In this document: in pieces, positions 34,094 to 46,579 of the stretch
Position numbering within the stretch: the first letter of the stretch is position 1
Layout: the number at the start of each line of letters is the position of its first letter
Program-made: the position numbers and the translations under genes
From: Protula sp. h YS-2021
Taxonomy: Eukaryota > Annelida > Polychaeta > Sabellida > Serpulidae
Reading direction: 5' to 3'
DNA length: 64,000 nucleotides
NCBI GenBank assembly: GCA_949752745.1
Contig: OX457025.1
Location: 47,543,601-47,607,600 of the forward strand
The notes under the pieces: model-generated
Database searches by the model: none
The model's input: only the letters and a program-made list of their open reading frames with translations
Told to the model about the DNA's origin: nothing

Positions 34094-34282
34094 CACGTAG
34101 CCACAATCATCACGGTCACTCAGAATGTAGCCACAACCATCACGGTCACTCAGCAAGTAACTGCAATCATCACTGTCACTTAGAACGTAGTTACAATCAT
34201 CACGGTCACTTAGAACGTAGCCACAGCCATCACGGTCACATAGCACGTAGCCGCAATCACCATGGTCACTTAGCACGTAGCT
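34094..34282. repeat. 30-bp minisatellite, six units
   Basis: The unit is CACGTAGCCACAATCAT plus CACGGTCACTCAG. Landmarks CAC(G/T)GTCAC fall at 34111, 34141, 34171, 34201 and 34231, and CATGGTCAC at 34261. Because the period is divisible by three, both strands stay open (His-rich on plus, Asp-rich on minus). Confidence 0.9.
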
Positions 34283-37200
34283 GCAACTTCTTCTTGGGCA
34301 TTTCTCATAATATAGTGGCTCGGTGTAGTAGCTCCAAGTAGTTTTATTCGAAAATTATTTTCAACAAAAAGGAGTAATTCCAAAAAACAGTTTCAAATAG
34401 TTTCATTACTATAAGCGCAAAATTGTTAGGATTAAAAATAAATATGGGATTTGAACGTTATTAACGTTAAAGCTGTTACGGACGCGAATAACGTCATCGC
34501 TTACGTCATATTCGGCCACAGCTGCAGCCATTTCTTTACCTCGTTGGCTGGGCTCAAACTCTTCTTCCCTCGGTTTAATCTCATGGAAAAAAGCCATCAT
34601 CATCACCATCACCATCGTCATATTAATAATTATCTTATTATTATTATTGAACTACTGTTTCCACCTACTTGAATTTGAATGAAAAACGTAAAAGACACAT
34701 TTTACTTTCAATTCGCAAAATTCTGTTCCCTTTAATAATACACACGACATCACCGCATCTGTAACGTATCTGGCTTGTCTCCAGGCAGCTGGGTGAAGCT
34801 GTGATCAATCTCGGTCCGTTCGTCGGACAGCCTCGTTTTTGTTACGGGCATCCTGAGGGCAAACCCGGCCAGCTTGTGCTGCTGTGGAAGCTCAGACATC
34901 CACACGTGATGTGACTGCGGCTAGGCCACATCGGGTCCTGAGAGCAAGTAGACTGTGAGAATGAAGAATGACTATAGGAAGACGAGAATGATGAAAAATT
35001 GAAAGAAAGATACCCAAAAATAAAATTATGAAATGTTAGTTCTTTTCATGAAATTAACATATGTTGAAATGCCCCGCAAAAATCGATTCTTATCATCATT
35101 TCTTCTATCAGCATCTGTTACCATCATCTCTTAACATTCTACTGCTTCTGATGTAAAACTGCAAAAGCAAGTGCCGACACCATTTATGAATTTTCTGTGC
35201 ATTTTTGCACCCTCCTAACTATATCTGACGCAAGTTGAGTAGCTTTCCGATTAGCTGCTGGGTGTAGCACTGGTCCTGTTACGTCATCGTCGCTGTCTAA
35301 CACCTCATCTGTCGTCTGTTGCCAGGCGGTAACTCTGCTCCTAACTTCCTGTAATGGGATGATAATATAGCACTCAAGATGGCTCCGACCCAATGCAAAT
35401 CCGTGTCAGCCTGTAACATGATCGCGAGAGTGACGACTGCGGTGTATAGCAAAACGGTGTGCCACCTTCTGTGCATAACCCTGATGCGACATAGTATTCA
35501 CTTGGCTCAAAATCAAACTTATAGAAATGGTTTACTATGGTGACATCAGTTAGAAGCTCGAAAGCATGGACTTTCAGGAATGGGAAGGTCCGTGGCTGCC
35601 AATACTTGGTACCGTATTCAGTCGAAAACTCAACAAATGAACATTGTAATTACTTAAAGCAACTCGTGACAGCGACTGCAACACGCTGATAAGATTCTAT
35701 GGATCTCGGTATGATAAAAAATATATTGCAGGAAAGACGCTAACTGCAACACACACTGTAGTCCTTGACGATTGAGAAGCAAGAACTGAACGAAAGTTGG
35801 CATGCAGACTTCAGAACATCAGTATGCGGGAATCACTGATGTAAGCATAATACCGTTATACGCCAGGAATCAATATAAAACAATACATATCCCAAAAGTA
35901 AGGATATTTACATGCTTTCAATCTGCCCTTTTACAAAATAACAGACTAAAATACTGTGTTGTATGCAAGCGATGAAATGAGACTGGTTCAAGCAGGTGAT
36001 CGGAAATACACGGCTACTGATTCGTTGTTTGGTTGGCAGCGCATTACAAAAAAAGAAAAATATGATATTTGTTTAAACAGTTATCATTGCGATTTTTATT
36101 CCGAAAAGAATTTATTATGCTTGGAAATCATGATAAAATGTCAGAAATTGAAGTTTGCCAAACGAAAACGAACGGCCGTTATCCAGACGCTTACGTATCG
36201 TTGCTCTCCAAATGTCCATGCCAGTATAATGCTACAAGGAAAACTTTGGTTCGAAGCTTATTTCAAACCCTCCGTGCCAGATATCTAGCTGGGGTTGGGT
36301 ATTTATTACGGCTGAACAGGCAAGCAAGCAAAAATCGTTCCGTCACACAGCGTATTACTCCGTATTTTGTTTCAAGTCTTTCATTTAAATACTAAATATT
36401 TATTTAGCATTTTCAAAAACCAAAATATCAAAGATCGCCATTTTCTACAAAGACATCAAAGTCTAGATAAAAATCCTTTAACATATTCATGTCAATTTGC
36501 AATTATGCTTTAAAAAATTCTTGTGCTCACACATCAATAGTTTTGAAAATTGCCAAAATATTTCCAGTATTACATTTCGGGTAAGTCTAATACACATATA
36601 AATACTTAAGTACGGGTAACAGACAAGACCCTTTCCCACGGACTAGGTTTTCTTACCTAGCCGACTGGTCTGAAAGGACCAATAAAATTTTGATGTCTCT
36701 GCAATGTGTTTTAAAATATCTCTGAAAGGAAAGTCAAATTTAGACACTACCGAGTGTTGGGTAGATCCGCAATCATCTGCGACCTGTGGCGTAAGAAATA
36801 TGGATTTGTCTGAGATGCATATAATCACGAGGTGTTGTTTAACGAGTTTAGATGGGAACAGAGAATACCAGATGATCTCACGAGTCTAACGTTCTGGTAT
36901 AGAGATGATTACAGGTTCTACGGTGATTGCGGTGGGCCTGAAATGGTGGATCCGATTTCCGAAATCTATATCAGCCCCTATATAGCTTCAAGTTGTTTGG
37001 CAGACTGAGACCCTTTGTCTCACACTAAATTTAGCAAATGGTCAATTCGTCGGGATTGGCATTGTATAAACCCCAAACACCGCAAAGGCCATATTCACTG
37101 GCACTGTCACCGTCTTCAACAGTCTTGCTTTCCTGTTATTAACAGCTGGCTCATTATCATAATGCCGTAAGCAGTGCCCGTTGGGTTGTCCGCTGTCTGT

Positions 37201-38504
37201 TAGGCGTGAACCCGCAGGCCCCTTCATAACGTGGCTATATCATGTAACATCCGGTATCTGACGTGGTATAATCTAACGCCATTAGAAACTATCTCTAGAT
37301 CTGAAGCAACCATCTACCTCAAACGCGCATGGCCACAAGCGCTAAGGAGAGACAGTGTCTGTAGGTAGGAAATAATGTTTTGTGCAAGCACATCTGTGGG
37401 ACGGTACCAACCGCAGCTACCTGTGAGATAGAAAAGCCCCTAGCGCCAGGATATTTTCTTATTTTACCAGTGAAAAAGATCTGGAACCAATAAGGTAGAT
37501 ATACCCACGACGCGGCAAACATTTGAAAGTCAGTAACGATTATTTTTACTAATAAACGATGGGCTGCAGAAAAGGGAACCTCGAGCCCCACTTCTTACCC
37601 AATTACCTTTATGTGCTTAAATTGACATTTAATTGTCATTTTGAATTCGGTGGCATTTGGGTCGGCTTAAATACTAAAAGAATAGGCACCCCATAAATTA
37701 AGATGTCTCGGGTTTGTATATTGTCAGCCGCTATTGTTTAGACAAGGCACAAAAGTATAGATAACAAAACTAAACCCTTGCCTGGTTACACACTTGCTAC
37801 CATAATCCCTAGCAACAATATCTAAGACTGCAACATGCTCAGTGTTGCAAGCAATGTGCTGCAAAAATACAGCGAATACCCCACTGACTGACAGTGGTCC
37901 AATCTCACGCATTTTGACGGCTCGGGACCGAAAAAAGCGGCCCGAAGTGGTCCGATTCGAGGTGGTCCCAATTGGGAGTTTTCTTAATCATTAAAGTCAA
38001 TGGAACGCATTCGGGACCCAAAAAAATGTGCTCTAATTCAGAGGTGGTCCCAAGAGGGAGGTGGTCCGATGCCGACGTCCCACTTTATTGAAATTTTAGA
38101 TTTAGTTATCCGTATTCATGTATAAAGCAAAACAGCGCTGCCTCCCTTCCTTTCCTACTTCCGACATTCTAGGTTAAAACCTGCTGTTATGATCTGAGGT
38201 TTAAACATACTTTCAAGCCTGAGTATTCTGGTACATAACTTAAATCAAATTTGTGTTTGGCTTCTAATACAGTCAAATCTGTTTATGTAAAATTTCTGTA
38301 GAAATTTGCATTATTTCAGTTTGGCTTTGTGCAAAATAAAACAGTTTTAGAATAAGTGATTTTAAATTTGAATTTGCTCAATTTTTGCCTTCGAACGGTA
38401 CTTTCGGCCGGTCCTTTGAAGCTCCTAGTCTGTCCATCTGCTTGCCTTTCTTGTTTGTCTCCAAGTACCGTACATGCATATGTGTACAGAATGGTCTGTT
38501 TCGT
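34283..38504. other. Long stretch without a firm gene
   Basis: Apart from one candidate exon (35,184-35,348), only small items were seen: a (CAT)n patch near 34,597-34,620 and a short cluster of GGTGGTCC phrases at about 37,945-38,070. No coding domain, TIR pair or RNA gene was recognised. Confidence 0.4.
35184..35348 (-). CDS. Candidate 3'-terminal exon of an unknown host gene
   Basis: A good acceptor (TATCATCCCATTACAG) precedes a 55-codon phase-0 frame beginning EVRSRVTAWQQTTDEVL, with an acidic DSDDDV patch, and ending in a stop at 35184. The sequence is hydrophilic and not repeat-derived, which is unusual for this region. No family is recognised, no upstream exon was found and no AATAAA lies close downstream, so this is only a candidate. 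Confidence 0.25.
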   Translation of the reverse strand, partial: EVRSRVTAWQQTTDEVLDSDDDVTGPVLHPAANRKATQLASDIVRRVQKCTENS

Positions 38505-39130
38505 CTCAAGAATGAGTTTATAAATGAAATAAAATTCAATATCAAAAAGTGTAAAATTCTCCAAATTACAACACCGCTCAAAACGAGAAATACCACACGT
38601 ATGTGATGAACTCTTCTTTTTAACATCCTATACCTTTAGAAGAAAATACATCGGGTGAATACTTTGGAGTTATCCTAGACATTAAGCTTTCATGCAACGA
38701 ACATGTGAGAAATATTGCCAATAAAGCCACAAATGTAATTTTTGCTGCCTTGACCTTAAAACAGGCTCTCCTAAGACCAAGGAAACCGCATGTAAGGAAC
38801 TGGTAAGACCGCATCTAGAATATGTCTCAGCAGTATGGTCCCCTCACACCGCACGTAGCATAGATCGAAAGTGTACAGAGACGAGCAGCTCGCTTCGTAT
38901 TAGGAAACTATAATTTTGGCCAGAAGCGCAGCTTACCTACAGAATCTGACACGTTTTGAAATGTAATATCTCGTTACGTAATTCAATGCTGCCTTAGCCC
39001 CATAATCTAAGTGGATGCCTTCATCTGCAAGCTCTGCATTCACAAACTTCTCAGAAACACTTTTATCCGAAGACAACAGTACTCTAGAAACAGTTCCTAA
39101 TTAGCTTTCCCCTTGCGCCGTCGTGCTTTA
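38505..39130 (+). pseudogene. Non-LTR retrotransposon reverse transcriptase, 3' remnant
   Basis: Frame fragments read FNIKKCKILQIT, then EYFGVILDIKLSCNEHVRNI and ANKATNV, then ELVRPHLEYVSAVWSPHTAR, then ARFVLGNYN. This is the thumb/C-terminal part of jockey/CR1-type reverse transcriptases (yLGV.i...L.w..Hv; LVRPhLEYas.vW.P; RaARFv). Several stops and frame changes interrupt it. The 5' part, endonuclease and tail are missing, so it is an old 5'-truncated insertion. Confidence 0.8.
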
Positions 39131-39767
39131 CGTTCGAAATCCGGGCTGAACATGGATCGCACACCGACAATGGGCTAAGGTGTACAATACGTGGCCCCTT
39201 ACGTAGAGTAAAACACTGTATTTATTGTGATTTTAATCTGCATCTACACATTTTAAGTTAACGTGATTCAATATTTGTGTATTTATCTGCACTGGTTAGT
39301 GCACGAATACCGCCCAGTTTTGTTGCTTTTCGGATGTACTCATTGAATATTGGATTGTATGTGTGCATATTAAATTACTTAAAGTAATTGTGCTCAGATT
39401 GCTCCAATCTTACTTCTTGGTCTGTTTACATCTACAGAATTTCTTTTAATGGTGCGCATGAATGTAAATATTGAAAATGCTTGCTCTTACAGTCATTGTC
39501 GAATTGCTTTCAAATTTTGCATAACTATTCTCTAATTAGTACTCTGGGCCACACATACATTGTTGATCAATGGTTTTTGCTTTTCATTTCGATATCAATA
39601 TTTCATGCGTCGCGTCCAGTGAAGAGCCACTAATTATTTGATCACATGCATTATTTTATGATAAACACCGCTCACCGCTATCCCTTTTACTTTTCATTTC
39701 GATATCAATATTAGTTGGAATAATTCGTTAGTTTGTTTACTCTTTTGGCTGCCATTTTGGTACCCTA
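39131..39767. other. Gene-free stretch
   Basis: AT-rich with no recognised feature, apart from a repeated phrase TTTTCATTTCGATATCAATATT (about 39,581 and 39,690). Confidence 0.4.
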
Positions 39768-39968
39768 CAAGTTCTTTTTCTGTCTTTGCAAGACCAAGTA
39801 TAAATTCAGTTTACTCCACTGATATCTGGAATTTGTTTTTATTTGAACAATCTTGGGAATGTTTAAAGCCATCACTTTGATGGAAAAGTTCTTGGAAAGG
39901 GTGACAAGCTTTCAATCTTGAGTTACAGCAGTTTAATTTTGGTCTTGCAAAGAGAGAAAAAGAACTTG
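39768..39968. mobile_element. 201-bp MITE with 30-base TIRs and TA duplication
   Basis: The left arm CAAGTTCTTTTTCTGTCTTT (continuing to 39797) and the right arm (39939-39968) are inverse copies with one mismatch. Both ends are flanked by TA. This is the layout of a Tc1/mariner-type non-autonomous element. Confidence 0.75.
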
Positions 39969-40441
39969 TATGCTCTTTTGAAAAGATCATTGTTTTCTTG
40001 TTAACATTCTGTTATATTTGAAATCTACTTGCAGGTGTAGGTGATATTTCGTGATATCTCTATCGTTTTTAAATTACAGTAAAATGGTTAAGAGGATACT
40101 ACGTTTGGGGGGGGGGGGGGGGTTTCCAGGGGCGAGCATTGCAAGGTGAGGTCCCCAGTATTTCGTTGCTTATCCCAGTTGACCTCTCTAGATGTTGAAA
40201 ATGAGGTTTGACTTAATTACACTTAGTTCAAAGAAGCGCATCAGATTTTTTAAGGAACAGTGCCGTTGCAGCGCCCAACACAACACAAATATTTATACTA
40301 AAAAAAAAAAATTACTGAAGGTTTGAGGGCGTCTGTTTTGTCTCCTTATAGCGAATAACACTTACTATTCTAATCAAAATTCAGCATGTTTCTAAACAGA
40401 GCATACAGTGAATTAATTTCATATATTTTTTTCGATGGTAG

Positions 40442-40561
40442 GTTGGACACATACTGTGCGAAAAGCAGTCTAAAGCTCTGGAAGCATTGGAAAAGTTAAA
40501 AGAAGGTCAAAAATTCAATCAAGTTGCGGCTAATTATAGCGAAGACAAGGCAAAGTCCGGG
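40442..40561 (+). CDS. PIN4: PIN4-type parvulin (peptidyl-prolyl isomerase), internal exon
   Basis: Forty codons following the acceptor GATGGTAG. The sequence [18 protein letters not shown] followed by [16 protein letters not shown] closely matches the first half of the PIN4/Par14 isomerase domain. PIN4 is a nuclear/mitochondrial parvulin linked to ribosome biogenesis. The exon should join in phase 0 to GDLGWM at 41,478. Its donor reads GGG|CTAAGA where GTAAGA is expected: position +1 is C, and a GC-AG alternative one base earlier would shift the frame. The Arg normally before HILCEK is Gly. No upstream exon with the basic Gly/Lys-rich N-terminus was found. Confidence 0.8.
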
Positions 40562-41477
40562 CTAAGAATTTAATTGAAAAAAACTTCTTTGAGAATCTAC
40601 TGGCCGAGGTCGGCAGTGGCTGTTTCTTTGATAACTCTTGTGTTACTTGCGTCACGACCTACACTCTTCGCTTGAGTAGCATGGCAGCGAACCCCGATAC
40701 TGGCTTGAGCCCGTGGAATCAAACGACTTTCTCTTGTATTGGTGACCTGTGGCTTTTGCCACAATTTTTCTGGTAGCGGAAAACGAATTTCTAGAATAGA
40801 CTCGAGATCCGAACTCGAGTGAATAAATGACGAAGCACATCCGTCTTCAAAGTAGGACCTTAATTCGCTGATATAGGGCCTTCGCTTAACTTGCGCGGGC
40901 GTCGACCCTTGTTACTGGATCCAAATTTTAGTAGTGGTTCACAACGTTTGCCCCTTCAACCAAGTTAAATGGATGACCACAGCTTTTTGCTAAATTTGAA
41001 AAAAATCTTGAATCAATTAATTGTCACTTGAATTTATTTTAGATACTGTCGAGTAATTAAAACCGATAGATTTATAATATAGGATCCTGTCACTAGACTG
41101 AAACTAAAAATTGTGCATACGTACAGTATCTCTTGTTTTCTTCAAGTTTTGCTGTGTTTGATCGGCATGTGAAAGACTGAATATACTTATTTGTATTGAT
41201 GTTCATGAAAAGAGTAATTTCTAATTAGAACACTGTCTGTTAGCTCTTTTAGGCAGACTGACATGTTTTGTTTTGTTTTGGTTGATCGCAGTGTCCAAGG
41301 ACGCTCTTTTAATAAAGTCTGCATGTTTTATCCCAGAGATACACCAGCTATTCTTAGCAAAAAAAAAGCAAACAGAAAAAGCACACATTCAGTGAAAGTA
41401 TTTATCAGTATTTCTGCTTGTTCAAAATAATAATAATACAACTGGCATATATTTTGTGTGTACGCTTTTGCCTACAG

Positions 41478-41675
41478 GGCGACCTTGGTTGGATGGTCAG
41501 AGGGAGTATGGTTGGCCCATTCCAAGACGCTGCCTCTTCTTTACCAGTCAGTAGTATGTCTAAGCCTGTTTATACGGACCCTCCTATAAAGACTAAACAC
41601 GGATATCACATCATCCTTGTAGAGGGAAAGAATGTGACATTTCTTAAGGACTATTTTTTCAGTGTTCAATTTTAG
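41478..41675 (+). CDS. PIN4: PIN4-type parvulin, C-terminal exon
   Basis: The acceptor GCCTACAG is followed by [19 protein letters not shown], then [15 protein letters not shown], then [15 protein letters not shown]. This is the conserved second half of PIN4 (GGDLGWM, GPFQ, TDPP, GYHII.VEG). Family members usually stop right after VEGRK; here the frame runs about a dozen residues further (VTFLKDYF...) to the TAG at 41673. The exon is otherwise intact. Together with the changed donor upstream this suggests a decaying gene or a retained allele variant; the intron between the two exons rules out a processed copy. Confidence 0.85.
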   Translation, partial: GDLGWMVRGSMVGPFQDAASSLPVSSMSKPVYTDPPIKTKHGYHIILVEGKNVTFLKDYFFSVQF

Positions 41676-43380
41676 TGGATTGGATTTCAAAGTTAAGCAA
41701 CGAAATCTGCCACCATCTGTAAGATTTAAATCAAGAGGAAGCGAACTAAAGTTTAGTTTCCCGAATACTTTGTAACTGAAACTCATTTGTCAACATTCAA
41801 GTGTAAGTAAAATTGCTGTGTAGTGTTGTATAAGACCTACTACTAATCTTTTTTTTTTTTTTTTTTTTGTCGGGGGGGGGGGAGGATGGGGGGGGGGGGG
41901 AGTGAGTTCTTAATTGCAAGTACACATAATTATAAATCAAGCGGCCGTAGTTATTTTTTTCGGAAATATGGAAAAGGGTTTGATATAACTGAGATTTGCG
42001 AGCTATTCTGTTGATGACGAGGAATCATTGTACCTGTCCTAACGCTATGCCATCTCTTCACAAAAGTTAACTGCGTAGTTAACTGTACTAGAGCCGAAAA
42101 TAAGTTGACCCAGTTGTGTCACGCAAACTTTAGGTGGATGTTTGATCGTTAACTGGGCTAAATTGATTAATTTATTTCAGCGGTTCATGGTTACTAACTG
42201 AGCAGTTATGGAATCAGTTAACTGTACAGTTAACCTTTCTGAATGCGGCCATTGGTGATTAGTTTTAATGGCCAGTTTTGGAGCGTTGAGTATTGAAATA
42301 ATTATCAGATAGGTGTTAAGTCGTCAGGCGTATATTTTGTGTTCTTGATTTGTGAAAAATGCATTGTAATGCAACACAATACAATTAAAAAAACATTGAT
42401 TACGAAGGAAATGGTTTATTTGACTATAGTATTTATTATCATGCATTGATTCGCAAACGAAACCAATCTTCGATGTCTTGATAAGGCCAGGTAAATAGCC
42501 TTGTTTCTCAACCAGCGGCTGAGTCAACAAATTCCGAAGTTAGAAAAAAAGGAAGAAAAGTGACCTACCTAAACTTATGAATTTTGCGGTCAATGTTAAA
42601 GGGTTTTCAACTATGATACCGAAAACAAATTTATCCTAAGCTTTTTGGTGCTCGCATTTTCTAAATCAGAAACAATTGAAAACACTACGAATAACGAAAA
42701 ACAAATAAAACCGACGGTTCAATTGTTTTAATATCTGAGGGGAGAAACGTGACTAATTTTTCTTCCCTGCCAGAAGTGACGGAATCAAAATCTGGCTGAT
42801 CGAGTGAACTTCCTAAAACGAACAGCATTATAGTGACTCATCTATTCTTGTTTATGCCAAACAAGTTCTCAATATATAAATCACAAAACATAACAAAACT
42901 CGGAAATGAAACACTTAATTGGCAAAACGGAATATCTGATAACGAGGCTGATTGATTCGTACAGATTGTTGATTATTTTGCCACTTAACCACAACCTCTA
43001 AATCACATAGCTCCATTGAAAACTTGCATGCAAATACCAGGCATGCAGTCCAAATTAATGAGATATTCTTTCAAAGATTCAATCCTTACTACGTAACATT
43101 TAACAGAGCTACTTCCCGATAAATATAGCAGTCCGAAAAAAACGATATACGAGCCATGGATGAGAATGAAATTTACCTTGTTCAATGGGGTAGTATAAAC
43201 ATTCCTTTATAAATTAAAAAAAAAATCCTGGAGTGAAAAAAAAACCCCAATGGTCAACTGAAAGTGATATTTATTTTATAGTCACTTTGCACCCATATAT
43301 TTTACACACACACGGCACCTTTTGTAATGGTGCTCAAGCAAAAAAAAAAAAAAACAAAAACAAAAACGGCAAAACATTTC
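41676..43380. other. Gene-free; homopolymers and an AGTTAACT cluster
   Basis: Contains T- and G-runs (41,851-41,901). A cluster of GTTAACTG phrases lies at 42,066-42,234, ending in a perfect 18-base palindrome at 42217-42234. No gene is supported. Confidence 0.45.
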
Positions 43381-43605
43381 AGATTCACTCATCCCACTGC
43401 TCTCACTCCGCTGTTTCACTCATCCCACTGCTCTCATTCCGCTGAATCACTCATCCCACTGCTGTTACTCCGCTGACTCACTCATCCCACTGCTGTCACT
43501 CCGCTGATTCACTCATCCCACTGCTGTCACTCCGCAGATTCACCCATCCCACTGTTATCACTCGGCTGATTTACTCATCCATTACTATCACTACGCTGAT
43601 CCGCG
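43381..43605. repeat. About 30-bp minisatellite, seven units
   Basis: The unit is GATTCACTCATCCCACTGCT plus (G/C)TCACTCCGCT, increasingly degenerate to the right. Confidence 0.85.
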
Positions 43606-44127
43606 GTGATCTATTCCGCTCTCGCGTCGACTACATCAGTTGTCATCTTGAAGATCCTGTGTTTTATAGTAAATCTAGAGAAGATCATAATGATCTTTAA
43701 GGTAGTTGAACATGCAAAAATTAAAGGACAAATCAATTAAAAAAACACACAACACCAATTAAAAAGCACATGGGGCTTTTATTAGACCAGTTTAGTTTTG
43801 TCGATAGGCTGAACTCATCACTTGTGGCATATCCGTCACTTTGTGCTTGTAGAAACTTTCTTTTCAAATACTCTCTTTTATATTTCTGCTCCGATTGCTT
43901 AGAGATTTGGCAGCCATGTTCCCTGGGTAATCCTCTACACAACTTGTGTTTTTTTAATGTAAGAAAACACAAATTGTTTTTAGACGGTGCCGCCGTTCTC
44001 GTGTGCACTTAGCCAATTTCTAATTTCTCCAACGATCCTTTGTGGCTGAATATGAGTTGTGCACAGCGTCATTAACTCAAGTTATTTGTTTACTGACAAA
44101 ACCTTTGTTGTTCAAGGGGATTTGGTC

Positions 44128-44222
44128 GATTCGGCCCAAAACCGGTTCGGCCCAATACCAGTTCGGCCCAATTTGGATGATTCGGCCCAGGATTTTTTTT
44201 CATCCGACCGGTTCGGCCCAAG
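44128..44222. repeat. TTCGGCCCA cluster, solo end of a 51-kb-type element?
   Basis: Five GATTCGGCCCA/GGTTCGGCCCA phrases with AAAACC and CAATACC spacers resemble the terminal repeats of the element at 51,182-52,362. No opposite end was found nearby. Confidence 0.5.
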
Positions 44223-44760
44223 TATTGTGGTGTGTAAAACTGTAGAGTTAAAATGTCTGTCGATGTTCAAGTGGCCAAAGGCAGGAGGCAGGGGAACAAT
44301 TGGCGACGCCAGAAAGAAGGAGGGGGAGAGGAAAAACAAGACTGTTTTGATTGTATTTACATTTATAAATGTAATGAATTTTTCATGATTATCCAAGGGG
44401 AGGATTACAGCAAGACGAAACACACTGTACGTTTTGTTGGTCACTAATGCAAACTCAAGGTATGCTAAATCTTACACGATCCCATTTGCATTATTTTGCA
44501 TATGTTGCAATGTGTGCACTTACATATGCATTAGTTTACTTTTATTTACTTTTCTTTGCAACTGTCCGAGGTTGTGTGACGTTGACCAATCATGATGGGT
44601 GTATTAGGACGCACTTGATAAAGGAACAAGTGGGAAAAAAGAAGGAAGAACGTAGAAACAGTAAAAGAAGAGTTAGAAAGAAACTATATTGGCCAGTGTT
44701 TTTGTTAAAACAAAAAACGGATATGTCTCCCCCGCCCCCAATCAGTCACGTGGAAAAAAA

Positions 44761-45480
44761 TCGCCAAAAATACATTTTTACAGAAAATGAAGAAAACTTC
44801 GCAGTAAACATTTCCACTACATATGGGTTCTTCTTGCCATGTTTCAGCCTAATCCAACAAACCGTTTTGGAGATATCGCAACAATATCGCCAAAAAAGTT
44901 AAAATTCAAAAATTAAAAAAATCGCCAAAAATACATTTTCAACGGAAATAAAAAGAAACTTCGCAGTAAACATTTGCACTATATGTGGGTTATTCTTGTC
45001 ACGTTTCAGCCTAATCCAACCAACTGTTTCGGAGATATTGCAACAATATGGTCAAAAAAGTTAACAATCAAAAATTGAAAAATTCGCCAAAAATACATTT
45101 TCAACGGAAATGAAGAAAAACGTCGCATTAACATTTACACGTTTTGTGAGTTCTTCTTGCCAAGTTTCAGCCTAATCCAACAAACCGTTTCGGAGATATC
45201 GCAACAATATGGCCAAAAAAAGCGCAACAATACGGCCAAAAAAAGTTCAAAATCAAAAATTAAAAAATTCGCCAAAAATACATTTTCAGCGGAAATGAAG
45301 TAAAACTTCACAGTAAACATTTCCACTATATGTGTGTTGTTCTTGCCACGTTTCAGCCTAATCCAACAAATTGTTTTGGAGATATAGCCTGAGAAAGTGA
45401 AAACACAATGCACGAAAATCCCCCCTATGTTCAAAAATTTGCCAAAAATAGAATTTTTGAGGAAACGAAAAAAAAAACCA
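44761..45480. repeat. Tandem array of 161-185 bp units, four to five copies
   Basis: Landmark TCGCCAAAAATACATTTT at 44761, 44922, 45084 and 45269, with a diverged copy near 45440. Units also share CGCAGTAAACATTTGCACTA, GTTTCAGCCTAATCCAAC and CGGAGATATCGCAACAATAT. No intact gene is supported. Confidence 0.85.
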
Positions 45481-46579
45481 CGGGCATCATGTAGACATGT
45501 ACCCCAATATGTATGTATGTTTTGAGAAAAATCGACTCATTAATTTCATAAGAACTCACTGCGGACAGACGGAAACACCAAATGCTATATATGTCTCCCT
45601 GAGGTCTCCCTTAATTCCGATTAGTCGCTTCCGACGCCATGCACGGAACAGAAGCAGTAGACGTATTCTGAAGATACCCCCCCCCCCCCGCCCCAACCCA
45701 CAGTGGGAACCCCGAGGTAGAGACTGCTTGGCTTTTGAAGCTGGACCGAAAAGCTTTAGTCTAAAAACGAAAAGCTTTAGTCTAAAAATGTAAAATTTAT
45801 TCTAAAAATGTAAGCAACTTCAAATAAAGATGTGAATATGCTTTTCAATTGTATATATTTTATATACATTTAAATGAATGTACATGTTTTGATTAGCAAT
45901 CATGTTGGAAGTCAAGATATGACGTCGCTGTGTACTAATGTACTTGTTGCTAAGATTTTTCCCAACAATTTCCTGATTTTTCAATCACGTGCACAAAAAC
46001 AACAACAACGCGTTCTGTATTCAGACTATTAAACAACCTCAGTTTCCCCCCCCCCTATCCCCCCCCCCCCCCCCCGAGTGAACTATTTCACATAACAGTC
46101 TCAAACCACTTCACATTACAGTCTCACGCTTATTCTGTGTCTCAAACCACTTTACAGTCCTAGGCTTATTCCGTATCTCAAACCACTTTACAGTCTCGGG
46201 CTTAATCCTTCGTCAAACTATTTTAGATAGCAGACTCAGGCTTAAAATTCGTAATTTTTGTTGCGACGTTGGCAGGTTCAGAATTGGGTTCAATAACCCG
46301 TTCAACAAGTGAAATGACAGCATAACAGTCCACGAATGTCACGTGACGACAACCGCATACTGAAGATATGTGCCAGTCTGAAAGTGCTATTCTGCTTCCG
46401 GGGCGAGGCAGAATTTGGTTTGATCTGAAAGCAAACAAGCATAATAATTAAAACACAAACAAAAGATAAGACCTGAAAACGTCACGCTATGTGTATTTCA
46501 AATAAAAGTTTTACTACTTTGAATAATAATATTTTACATATGAAATGTCTAAAAACTAGAAACATTTAATTATTATATA
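45481..46579. other. Gene-free stretch
   Basis: C-runs near 45,677 and 46,060, and a short CTCAAACCACTT(T/C)ACA repeat (about 46,100-46,200, three copies). Nothing else was recognised. Confidence 0.45.

Noticed and set aside
44112..44444. 110-residue minus-strand frame
   Set aside because: It covers the TTCGGCCCA repeat cluster and has no domain.
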